DNA of 64,000 nt, taken from NCBI RefSeq assembly GCF_901709675.1, contig NC_051097.1, positions 4,082,539-4,146,538 on the forward strand. Direction: 5' to 3'. The position numbers were made by a program, and so were the translations under genes. This stretch comes from Syngnathus acus (lineage: Eukaryota; Chordata; Actinopteri; Syngnathiformes; Syngnathidae). Positions 25,001-36,600 of the stretch are shown here, piece by piece. Every line of letters starts with the position of its first letter. The stretch's first letter is position 1. Under the pieces are notes generated by a model that did no database searches, was not told the origin of the DNA, and saw only the letters and a program-made list of their open reading frames with translations.

Positions 25001-25080
25001 CACGCGCATGCATGCACACAGGCACACGCACGCACACACACACACACACACTCCATTTGAGAAGAGAGGATTCCTTAATG

Positions 25081-25091
25081 TGTGCGTGTGC

Positions 25092-25170
<79 letters not shown>
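25081..25170. repeat. (TG)n microsatellite at the centre of the inverted duplication
   Basis: About 35-40 TG units, flanked on both sides by CG-interrupted purine-pyrimidine alternation (Z-DNA-prone sequence). Confidence 0.97.
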
Positions 25171-25174
<4 letters not shown>

Positions 25175-25213
25175 CGCGCGTGTGTGCGTGCGAGCGAGCG
25201 AGAGTTAGGCTTC

Positions 25214-25506
25214 GTTTGTGTGTGTTAGGTTTCGGTTTCTTTTCTCCGGCACCTCTCTTCTCTTGGAGCCTGAATTTGTTACAGACATATTTCCGACAAG
25301 ATGCTGCTGGTAACAAATGTATCCAGCACAGTGATCCTCTTGGTTTCACTCAAGGCCATTCAAAGGTGCCGCGCCTCCGCAGGGCCGCCACGGTCTCCCA
25401 GCTATCCTGAATTGTCATCAATTAGAATATCACTCTCTGTGATTCCACAATTGTCGTTGTCAGTGATGACATACACTCACTTATTCACGAGAGCACCTAC
25501 ACCGTG
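25214..25506 (-). repeat. Inverted duplication, right arm
   Basis: This is the reverse-oriented, diverged copy of 24714-25000. The frame corresponding to the left-arm 84-codon frame is broken here by stops and a 7-nt deletion. The opposite frame (25301 onward, MLLVTNVSSTVILLV) stays open for about 70 codons. Confidence 0.6.
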
Positions 25507-26394
25507 TGCACAATGATTAGGAAATTTTATTTTTCAGGATTAATTTTATGACTACAGTGACCGCAGTCAATCCAAAATGTTAATAAACTTCAATCTGATT
25601 ATCTCATAAAGTAAAACAGAGGTTTTGGCTTTCTAAGAAGAAAATCTGTGTGTGCACAATTATTGGGCAATTATTAGTGTAGAGAAGTATTATGCAACTA
25701 AATGAAAAACAAAATGTTCACACATCATTTGTTTATTGTCATCTGTTTAAGTGAGAATAATAATCAAACAACTCAAAACATTTCTGACATTTCCCCCCAA
25801 AAAAAATCAGTGACCAATATAGCCACCCTTCTTTTCAATAATAACCACAAGCCTTTCGTTCATGGAGTCTGTCAGTTTCTTGATCTGCTGACAATCAACT
25901 TTCTGTGTTGCAACAACCGTAGCCTCCCAGAGAGGTTCAGAGAGGTGTACTGTCTTCCCCCACTGTAAATCTCCCGTTGGAAAAGGGCCCACAAGTTCTC
26001 AATAGGTTTTAGGTCTGGTGAGGAAGGGGGCCCATGTCATCATACTTTCATCTCTAAGGCCTTCATTGGCTAGCCATGCAGTGGAGTACTTTGATGCATG
26101 CGCTGGAGCATTGTCCTGCATAAAAATCATGGTCTTCTTGAAAGATGCTGACTTTTCCCTGTACCACTGCTTGAAGAAAGTATCTTCTAAAAACTGGCAG
26201 TAGATTTGGGAGTTGAGTTTGTGTCCATCTTCAACCCGAAAAGGTCCAACTAGCCCATACCAGTACTCCACCTTGCTGGTGTCTGAGTCGAAACGGAGCT
26301 CTGTGCCCGACACTGATCCAGCCGCAGGCCCATTCATCTGGTCCGTCAAGAGTCACTCTCATCTCATCAGTTCATCTTAAGTTCTGTCTTAAGA
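25507..26394 (-). pseudogene. Tc1-like transposase, C-terminal part (dead)
   Basis: Minus-strand frames carry the DDE-domain signatures of Tc1 transposases: QDNAPAHASK (second Asp), PIENLW (third acidic residue, near 26010) and the C-terminal KKGGYIGH at 25807. The frame shifts between the second Asp and the PIENLW motif. The stretch below 25807 to about 25510 is the element's 3' untranslated end, with an ATTAATTTTA / GTTAATAAAC pattern typical of the family. The N-terminal part continues beyond the inserted MITE. Confidence 0.85.
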
Positions 26395-26698
26395 TACACT
26401 ACCGTTCAAAAGTTTGGGGTCACAAAATTGTTTGGGTGACCCCAAACTTTTGAACGGTAGTGTAAATATTATTATAATAAAATATTATGAATTAAATATT
26501 ATAAATTATATCTTATATTTGTATAAGATTATAAAAAATCTATGAATATAAGTATACATATATATTATAAGATTTTTTACACAGAAGATTATATATATAA
26601 TCTATAAATAATTATCTAAATAAATATATACACTACCGTTCAAAGGTTTGGGGTCACCCAAACAATTTTGTGACCCCAAACTTTTGAACGGTAGTGTA
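26395..26698 (-). mobile_element. 304-bp palindromic MITE, copy 2, inside the transposase
   Basis: Same element as 23151-23454 in the opposite orientation, with one substitution (AAAGG for AAAAG) in an end. It splits the Tc1-like transposase: frames on both sides belong to the same protein, so this insertion is younger than the transposon. Confidence 0.88.
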
Positions 26699-26960
26699 TG
26701 TCTTGGCCCAGTTTTGACGTTTCAATTTGTGCCTCTTGTTTAGTGGTGGTCGGGTTTCATCTTTTCTTACCTTGGCCATGTCTTTGAGCACAGAACACCT
26801 TGACACTCCAAGTAGGTTGTAGTTCTGAACTATGACAACACTAGAGGATAACGGGTTCGTGGTGGCTTCACCTTTGATTCCTCTCGAATCTTTTGCAGTT
26901 AATTTACGTCTTTTCTTCTCAACACGTTTCTTGCAACCCTGTTGACTATATGCAACCAAA
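26699..26960 (-). pseudogene. Tc1-like transposase, N-terminal part (dead)
   Basis: The minus-strand frame reads through a helix-turn-helix/linker-like segment ending in KRQNWAKTY, the expected point just before the DDE domain. The 304-bp MITE interrupts it. The 5' end of the transposon was not located; it may lie near 27130. Confidence 0.7.
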
Positions 26961-27572
26961 ACGGAGACAATCCCCTTGGTAAAACTGTCTAGGACCGCCA
27001 GTGCCTTTTAAGAAGACATTCCTTCTGTGGAATAGACCTGCTTGCCTGCATTTGGCTCCCTAGCCCAAAATGTGACATGTCAACCTGCTCATTGCTGCTC
27101 GGACACAATTGATCAGAAAATGTCAGCTGATTTAGTGACCCAATGTTTTTGCTCTTTCTGTCAGCCAACGTTGTCGTGAGCTGAATCCGCTTTGACGGAT
27201 GTCGAGTAAAAATTACTTTTACGCATTACTTGGCTTCACTTTGAAACGTAGGTTGAAGTGACCATGCACAAAGGTTGTCCCTCTTTTTTGCTTGCTTCAA
27301 CTGTTTCCCATCCCGAATCAAATCAAAGTCTGAGCGAAGGTGGCCAAAATAATATCGCGTTACCGCAGCCAAAGACGTGCACACGTAAAGAGCGTCTCCA
27401 CTGGAACGCGCTCTTCCTCAGGTGCGTGAGTCACGTGGGTGGGGGCCGAGCAGCAGAAGCAGCAGCAGCAGCACCGGAGCAAGCTTCCGTTCGGCGGCCG
27501 TCACCTGTTTTTTGCGGAGCACCACATCGTGATTTCTGCGTTCAATAGCCTCTCTGGTGGCCTTCCGTCACC
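26961..27572. promoter_or_regulatory. Upstream region of the giant lectin gene
   Basis: The distal part is the remainder of the Tc1-like element. The proximal ~250 bp (27360-27572) is GC-rich with a (CAG)n-like run at 27455-27475 and ends in a good start context (GTCACCATGATGG). No TATA box stands out. Confidence 0.35.
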
Positions 27573-27651
27573 ATGATGGCCCCGCTGGCCGCGCGCCTGG
27601 CGCTGGTCCACCTGTCTTGCGTCGTATGGATGATGTACAGCTGCGCAGCCG
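27573..27651 (+). other. Signal-peptide exon of the lectin gene
   Basis: MMAPLAARLALVHLSCVVWM has a short N-region, a hydrophobic core and small residues near the likely cleavage site (SCAAG). The exon ends phase 1 at a GTGAGT donor, which matches the phase-1 acceptor of every CTLD-A exon. Confidence 0.85.
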
Positions 27652-30600
27652 GTGAGTACATAAAAGAAAATGTCCAACTTTGCGATCGTTGTACTCTTAT
27701 TATAACTTTGGAAGGAGGCATTTGGTTCGGATTGCAATGCGGATCCGCTGCTGGGTTAAAAATTGGACCGACTCAGTAAGCTGGGTGAATTTACTATGGA
27801 ATGTTTTGGCATTTATGGAGTTTTGTATAAAAATGGATTGTTCTGCGCCAAACAGTTCGGTCTGATTTGTAACCCAAATTTGGTCAAATGTTTGACCCAA
27901 ATGGAGTTGTTTTAAGATTGGATGTTCTTGACGTCACATAAATGTTGTTCTTGTGCACGTAAACCTTGTGGGTCAACGTTTTTTCTTGAGTCATGTGAGT
28001 GCAAACTGTCTTTTTATGTTATACCTTTTTAACAAGCTAACATTGATTGCGAGACACAATGGGACATTGTATCCAGTGTATACAGAGTATCACTTTTCTT
28101 GAAAGGCAGACGCCCTATTTTTCTCCTCACATGCACTGTAGTGAAAATAAGCAAATAGTCAATTTTGTACTTAATAGTAATGAAGATGTCCGTTCTACAT
28201 TAAAGTCGTACATCCTTGTGAGGATAAGTATAAGTGATCAAATCTCTCTTTAACACCAAACAATGTTTTATATCTAATAGGACGTGCAATATTGATCCAA
28301 CTGAAACAATTACAGAAAAGAATATCATATGATCCACTTTGATTTTAACCTCGCACTTTTTTTGTCCATCCCTCCAAACAAAATCCACAAAAACATCATC
28401 TCGGCTGCAGAGTTTTTTTTTTTTTTGTTTTTTTTTCGTATACGCACACGTATATCGATGTGCACATGCACACGCGTCACATAGCGAGACCACTATTGGC
28501 TTTAATATTCGCAACCGCACATTGAGTTTGTCTCATTCCAATAAAAAAGAAAAGGGAAAATACTTTGAAACGTGTGTCAAGGGGGTGAAGAGCAAAAGAT
28601 AGTCACGGACATTGTTCTGTAGCTATGTTAGAACAAGAGGCGTGACTTGTCATCACGTCTTCCTTATTGCAAATGTATCTTTTGGCAATCGATGAAAAGA
28701 AAAGAAAAAGTTGGATGTGGAATGTATTGACCTGTAGCGCCATCGTGTGGACAGAACCTGAGTAAAAAAAAAAAAAGAAAACTTCTTTCTCCGAGTGGCA
28801 GAACGACAGAAGTGGACTGAATCTCCTCCGTTCAGTTCTTGAAATTATTCAGCATATTGAAACTGGTTATCCTCTGAAAAAATGTGCCTTGTTGATTTTT
28901 TGTGACTCTATTATTTCAGGCTAATAGCCCTAAATTCCCAAGTCCTTTGTAAGTCTTGTCAATTCTCGATTGTCAGTCATGCAGGTGACACAGTTAGGTG
29001 GCGTGCATTCTTGCTTGTTTGCTGAATTTCTGGTTTTCACCAAGAGTTGAAAAATGACCATGGCAACTGTTGGATTTGGTCCACAATTTAGGGAGCGCTA
29101 TCTGCGCCTCACGGCAAAAGCCATTGCCAATCACCTGTTATCCAATTCACTCACTGCGTGCTCGTTTAATTTCTTCAGATTTAGGAAAATGCAAAGACAC
29201 TGAAGCAGAAATTAGACTTACACAGGTTGGTTGAGTTCAATCATAATTCTTGTTAAGAAAGCTCTGTTTTCAGGAAAGTACAATACAGCGCTGGGCCTTT
29301 CAAGAGCAGAAAGTCTCCATTCAGAAAAGGCAACGTTCAAGGTTCTTTGGTCAGCTTATATTCAGTTGGACAGGCCGGTGTGGGGCGAGTTTGATGGGTG
29401 ATGAGTCGTTGGGGTGGGGCGAGTTCGCAGTAGCGTTTGATTCCATGGGAGTGGGTGCTGGTTCTGGACGATTCGGTGTGTGTGTGGGGGCTGTTGTCTT
29501 CCATCCCGTCTTTCGGCCTTGGTGATCATCTTTGGCCGAGTCCTTGGCTGTCTCCTTCTGGCACCTGCTGGTTTTTATCTCCGAGTGACCTTCCTGTAAA
29601 CATTCTCCTCCATCCTTGCACATATACTGTCGTACCTCATTCTTTCACTTTTGTCATTTTGTACGAATTTATGTGAGCTTTTGGCTGTAACATCATTAAT
29701 CTATTACTGTTCCCTGACTATGCAAAGTTAGTTCTTTTGATACTCCATGTCTTTGCTCACATCATTATATTCTTAGTTTAATCATGCTTCCCACCATATC
29801 TTATCTTTGTTAGGCAAAATATTTCCCTCTGCGCAGAGCGTTCAGTAGTAATCGAAAAGCTGGCGTCTCGCATTAGGCGACATATGACGTTTAATCAAAA
29901 CACAAGATATAATCAAGTACTGTACGGTCAAGACGACTCTGGCCGTGTCCATGATTTAGAGAACAAACATCAGGCAAGCATTACACAGTTCCTTAAGGGT
30001 CATTAAGCTATTTAGGCCACATATCAAAAGACATTTATTTTGCAGTGCACAGAAATACATATTGAATCGTGAAGTTGTAGCAACCTCTGTTATTATCTTA
30101 TATCAGCGTATCTGTTATTGTGGCTAGGCGGGTTTTGTGTCTTTTGACCCTATTCCTTCACAACTTTGATGGTTCATCAGGTGTAACCCGTCATAAGCCA
30201 TGTGACACAAACCACGGATGGAATTCTCACGGCTCCAAATGCTACAAGAAGATAGACGCAACCAACGGTTGGCTGGGAGCTCGTCACGACTGCCTCTGGG
30301 AGGCCGGCGACCTGGTCTCCATCACTTCCGAGGAGGAGGAAAAGTTTGTGAAGTCGCAAATGGGCGACAAGCCGTTCTGGATCGGACTCTCCAATTTGGT
30401 GAGACGGAAGCGCAAGCGGCTGTTGTATGGAGGTAGCCTTGGGTCAAACGTTTTGAATTTGAACAATTGCTCTTAAATCTCTGTTGGCGCTCAGTACTGT
30501 CACTCAGAACTGGGTATTTCAATATAGATTTGTCACGGGCATCAATTCTAAGGCTGCCAATGTCATGACTATGCCGTATTGAGGTGTCAAATTCCATTTG

Positions 30601-33600
30601 TTTTAGTTCCTACGTTCCCTGAGAGCGCTGTCTCTGCGCAGTGGTTCCAATTAAGCCTTCCACTTAAGCTGTCATTTGTGATTCCACGTCCCGCCCCACG
30701 CCAGATTTGGGATTACAACTCAAAAAGATTTGAACCTGAATAAAAAAGATCCCATTCTGAAAAAACAACAGGAGTTGATCCTGAAAATAATTGCGAATCT
30801 GAATACATGCAACTGGAAAAAAGATCTCAAATCATGAAAATAAATTGCGGTGAAACCTGAAAATAAATACTATTTTCCAAAATATTACCAAGGCGAACTC
30901 AAAAACACTTTCAAACAAGTGTTTTGTTTTACTACATTGTTTTATTTTTCTAGTTTTAAGATCAGCTCGTTTATTTTCAGATTTAAGTTTGATTTTTTTC
31001 AAGTACATACGAGTTTTTTCAAGTACAAAACGTTTGACCCCAATCTACAAGGGATATTTAACATCAAATCCTTTCGATGAAGCATACTGTCGGCGAGCTT
31101 TTGGTACGCCATTGACAACGGGATTGGTTTCGGCAGGTCTGCGACAAGGACAGTTGTCAGATTTTCGGAGCGGGAGAAAAGAGACTGAACTGGTCCGACA
31201 CTGGTGTGACGCCGACCTACACCAACTGGGAACACGGCTCAAGATGGAAGGTAAGAAGATCACCTCTTTGCATCCTGTGTCAGGTGGGATGCACGTTATC
31301 TGAGGACGTGAACGAGGGAAAAAAACACCAAATTGGCCCGTTTGTCTGATGTGTGTCTCGGTTTTCACGCCTTTTCCCAACAGGTCCAATGATGAATCCT
31401 GCGCGTACGTCAACCAAGGTGTGCACATAGGCAGTCAGCCTGGAAAGTGGAGACATGGCTCGTGCAGATCCTCATTGGCGTACATGTGCGAGCGGTCGCC
31501 CGACGGTAAGTCCACACGTCCGTTGCGATGTTGACGCTGAAAGGAGAAAAGTGCAACCACGCCGTATTTCTGCAGACTGCCCGGACGTATGGCCGTGTTC
31601 CTACAAAGACTTGGGTTACACTTACAGTCGAGTGGAGAGTGAGTGGCAGCGACGCTCCTTTTGACACCAGCGCCCTCTCGTGGTTTTCTGATTAGTTTCT
31701 TTTGGCTTTCAGCTTCCGACTGCGACTCTGGCGAGTTCCTGTACAAGGACTCTTGTTACCATTTTGAGGGGACACGTAACACCTGGCAAGCGGCTGAAGA
31801 TTTCTGCGAGGAAGAGGGAGGTCTCTTGGCCAGCGTTCACTCAAAGGTTGACGGACAGTTTTTGGCTGGTGAGCACCAAGACAAATTGACCATGCCAGCA
31901 ATCGTCCCGCTATTTTTCACCACAAGTGTTTGTTCTGTTTTCGTCAAGCTCACCGGCGAATGGGATATATCTCTTGGCTGGGACTCAAGAACAACAGTGG
32001 CAAATTTGAGTGGCGCGACGGATCATCTACAGTAAGTGACACGTTTGCAACGGAGGTCTAAAAAATTGTCACTTATGAAGCTGTCATGTTAGAAGGCAAG
32101 AGTTAAAAAGTGTCATTTTAGTAGAATAGAGTTGATTGAAATAGAAGGAAAAATCTGACAAGAATGGTCTCCCTGTCAAATAGATTTGACTTTGACTTGT
32201 ATTGAGTCATGTTACGAGTGAAAAGATGTCTTAGATTTCTGAGGATGACCATTGTAATTTACAAGGAAAAAACAATGACGTGCTTTGTAGAATCAAAGTG
32301 CACCATTCATTTTACGGGGAGACATTTTGTTATTGAAAAGTTTCAATCAGAAAGTTGGAAGGGGGTTGGAACATCGCAACCATCTTATTGTGAGAAAGAG
32401 TTTGTGAAAATAAATTTGAGCGATTTGAATCAATGAAGTGACTTTGAAGGAATGTGGTGGGAAGCCATCCGAGCAACCGCAACACCAAACACGCTCGAGT
32501 CATGTCCACTGTCGTCCGCAGGATGATGTCCCGTGGCATCTTCCTAAATATTCAGGTGACTGCACAAAATTGAGTGTTGCTGGAGAAGTTATGATCGACA
32601 GTTGTACCGATGACTTTCGTCCATCCATCTGTCAAAAAGGTCAGAAAGTCACAACCTCTCATTTGCCCTTTGTCTTCTCATAGCTCTCTCATATTTGACC
32701 CCTCTCGCGTCCTTGCAGGCAAGGCCAGAGCTACTGTTCCGCTTCTTTCGGGTCCATCATCAGGATCAGGTGGGTGTCCCAACCTGCAGCCCACATGGAG
32801 AATTTTGCTTGCTCTCAAGTGACTCGAGTCTCGCTTGCAGGCAAGAGTGCAAATTGCGGCTGGTGGCGGGAGAACCCCGCCAACGAGGTCGATTGATTAA
32901 TTGTATTACTGAATAAAAGTAACTCGTTACCGGGAAAAGCGTTACGGTTAAAAAAAATCACATAACACAATACATGCACGTTTTTGCCTTAAACCTCAAT
33001 CAATATTAAAATACATTTTGATATCGCCTCTTGAAAATTCTTCAGCGGTCCTGTTGTGACTACTGATGGAAGTGCGTCAGTCAGCATGTATAAAACACTG
33101 GCTCTGATTGGCTACAGGCCATGACGCAGCCTTAGCCAATTGCTTACTGACTTAATTAACCTGAAAACTCCTCACTTGCCTCAAGCTCTCCCACACGGCC
33201 TGCAGATGAAGGTGGCGCTAAAGTCCCCACACAGTGATAAACACAGTGATAAAATCGCTTTGCTTTTTCTTTTGGGGGGGGGGGGCGGTCCGCCCCCCAC
33301 ATGACATAATAAATGCCGCCCATGTTGACTGCGCACTGAATTTCCTTTGTTCTTTGACATGTGCAAGAGTGCTTGAAATTATTCAGCATCTTGAAACTGG
33401 TTGATAAATATCTCGTGAAAAAAATTGCCTTGTTTATCTATTGGGACAGTATTCTTTCAGACTAATAGCCCTAAATGCCCACCTAAGTCTTGTCAGTTGG
33501 GGATTGTCAGCTATACAGGTGACTTAATCTGTCAAAAACTGATATAAGGTTAAAGTCCCAAAAGTCCCAATGATCGTCGTCACACACACATCTGGGTGCG

Positions 33601-36600
33601 GTGAAACTTGTCCTCGGCATTTTACCCATCCCTGTGTGATTTTGATCCATCCCCTGGGGGAGAGGGGAGCAGTGAGCAGCAGCGGTGCCGCGCTCGGGAA
33701 TCATTTGGTGATCTGATAAAGGTGGCAATGCACTTCATGCCTGTTTGCTGAATTTCTGGTTTTCACCAAAGGTTGAAAAATGACCAAGGCAACTTTGCTG
33801 TTTCATCAGGATCGACCGATCATGAGGCAACATGTGACACAGTCAACGGATGGAGTCCTCACGGCTCAAACTGTTACAAGAAAATGAGCACAACCAACGG
33901 TTGGCTGGGGGCTCGCCACGACTGCTTCTGGGAGGGCGGCGACCTTGTCTCCATCACTTCAGAGGATGAGGAGAAGTTTGTGAAGAAGCAAATGGGCGAC
34001 AAGGCGTTCTGGATCGGACTCTCCAATCTGGTGAGGCGGAAGCGCAAGTGGGCTTCCTACTGGTACTCCAGTGACAACCAGTATTGTTTTTGGCAGGTTT
34101 GCGACAAGGACTGGTGTCAGTTTTTTGAAGCGGCAGAAAAGGGGCTGACTTGGTCCGACACTGCTCTGACGCCGATCTACGCTAACTGGACCTCGAGTCA
34201 AGACGGAAGGTAAGAGAACACCTCTTTGCGTTCTGTGTCAAGCGAGATGCACGGGGAGATTTTGGAACCCCTTTCCAAAAATGGGTAAATATGTGATGAG
34301 GTTTAAAAGAGCTTTTGTTTTCTTTTTATCGGGAAAGAGGAAAATAAACTCCAAATTGGCACGTTTGTCAGATGTGCGTCTCTCGACTTTTCCCAACAGC
34401 TCCAATGATGAATCCTGCGCGTACGTCAACCAAGGTGTGCACGTATACAGTCAGCCCGGCAAGTGGAGACGTGGGTCGTGCGGATCCTCATTGGCGTACA
34501 TGTGCAAGCGGTCGCCCAGCGGTAAGTCCACACGTCTGTTGCGATGTTGATGCTGAAAGGAGAAAAGCGCAACCGCGCCATCTTTCTGCAGACTGCCCGG
34601 AGGGATGGCCGTGTTCCTACAAAGACTTCGGTCACACTTACAGTCGAGTTGAGAGTTGAGTGGCAGCGACGCTTCTTTCTACACCCAAACTGCGTCGTCG
34701 TGGTTTTCTAATTAGTTTCTTTTGGCTTTCAGCTTCCTACTGCGACTCTGGTGAGTTCCTGTACAAGGACTCTTGTTACCATTTTGAGGGGAGGAATGGA
34801 ACTTGGCAAGCGGCTGAAGATTTCTGCAAGGAAGAGGGAGGTCTCTTGGCCAGCGTCCACTCAAAGGTTGACGGACAGTTTTTGGCTGGTGAGCACCAAG
34901 ACAAATTGACCATGCTAGCAATCGTCCCGCAATTTTTCCTCACAAGTGTTTGTTCTGCTTTCCTCAAGCTCACCAGCGAATAGCATGGTATTCTTGGCTG
35001 GGACTCAAGAAGAACAATGGCAAATTTGAGTGGCGCGACGGATCATCTACAGTAAGTGACAATGTGTGCAAGGGAGATCTAAAAAGTTGTCACTTTGCCC
35101 TAATGAAGCTGTTACGTTAGAAGGATAAAGTTGAAAAGTGTCATTTCAGCAGAACAAAGTTGATTGAATCTGGAAACATCGAACAAGAATGGTCTCCCTG
35201 TCTAGATTATATAGATTACAAACTGAAAGTTGGAAGAGGTTGGAACATCGCAACAATTCTTATTGTGAGATAGAGCTTGTGAAGATTAATTTGAGCGATT
35301 TGAATCAATGAAGTGACTTTGAAGGAATGTGGTGGGAAGCCATCCGAGCAACTGCAACACCAAACACGCTCGAGTCATGTCCACTGTCGTCCGCAGGATG
35401 ATGTCCCGTGGCATCTTCTTAAATATTCAGGTGACTGCACCAAATTGACTGGTGCTGGAGAAGTTGAGATCGACAGTTGTACTAGTCCCACTCGTCCATC
35501 CATCTGTCAAAAAGGTCAGAAAGTCACAACCTCTCATTTGCCCTTTGTCTTCTCATTGCTCTCTCATATTTGACCCCTCTCGCATCCTTGCAGGCAAGGC
35601 CAGAGCTTCTCTTCCGCCTCTTCCGGCATCAGCATCAGGTGGGCGTCCCAACCTGCAGCCCGCATGCAGAATCTTGTTTGCCCTCAAGTGACTCGAGTCT
35701 CGTTTGCAGACAAGAGTCCAAAGTGCGGCTTGTGGCGGGAGAACCCCGCCAACGACTTCTGCTACCTGATCAACGACATGGCCACCAAGACCTGGAAGGA
35801 GGCGCGAGACGAGTGCGCCCGCCGCAGAGGCAACCTGCTCGCCATCACCGACTTACAGGAACACAACTTCATACACGGTAGGTCGTCCTCAGTCTGCTTC
35901 GCTTTTTGGCGCAGCCGAAGTACTTAATGAAAGAATCCATCGAGAGACCACCGACTCACGTCAACATTTTGCCGAGTTTCTGTCATTCCAAAGGATAGAC
36001 CAAAAATAAGCTTGTGACCCCCGCCAACAAGGACCCAACCCAGACGTCACCATCACTTCGTTTTAGTTAAGCGTTTTGGACTCGCATCTGTAAGATGCTG
36101 CAACCTTCTGTTCTGTATTTACCTTTGACCCAAAGGGCTTCTGCCAAGCGGTTCCTCTTTGTGGTTGGACGCCAGCGACATCATTGTTGAAGTCGGCAGC
36201 GAGCAGTCTGACGAATCCTCACCGAGTTCCGTCCTTTTGGGCGCAAGTGGGTCTAAAACCTGGCCGATGTATGAAGGAACGAAGGAGCGCTGAGCATCTG
36301 TGGTCTCCTTCAAGGTAACCCTGGTGACCCCCCCGGCCGACGCTGCAACTCCTTACTCCATGGCAAGGGCGGCATAGAAGTTGTCGATTGTGAGAAGAAG
36401 AGCGGCTACGTCTGCAGGAGAAGAGGTAAGACGAGATGCTCGGCCGGGAGGACCAAAGTGGCAATTGTAACGTTTTTGGTCTGATGTGAGTGGTGATGCA
36501 GGTGACGCAATTGGCTGAAACTGAATGAATAATTTTAGTAAAGAACACAAAAAATCCCAAAATGTTCCCTCAGGCATTCAGACATGTGAAATGACCAAAG

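Noticed and set aside
24993-25410. Cys-Val and His-Thr repeat frames
   Set aside because: They are translations of the (TG)n/(CA)n microsatellite.
33773-34213. Frame starting MKNDQGNF as an independent gene start, also at 40865 and 47914
   Set aside because: It reads through the TTTCATCAG acceptor from intronic DNA and has no signal peptide; the exon starts after the acceptor.
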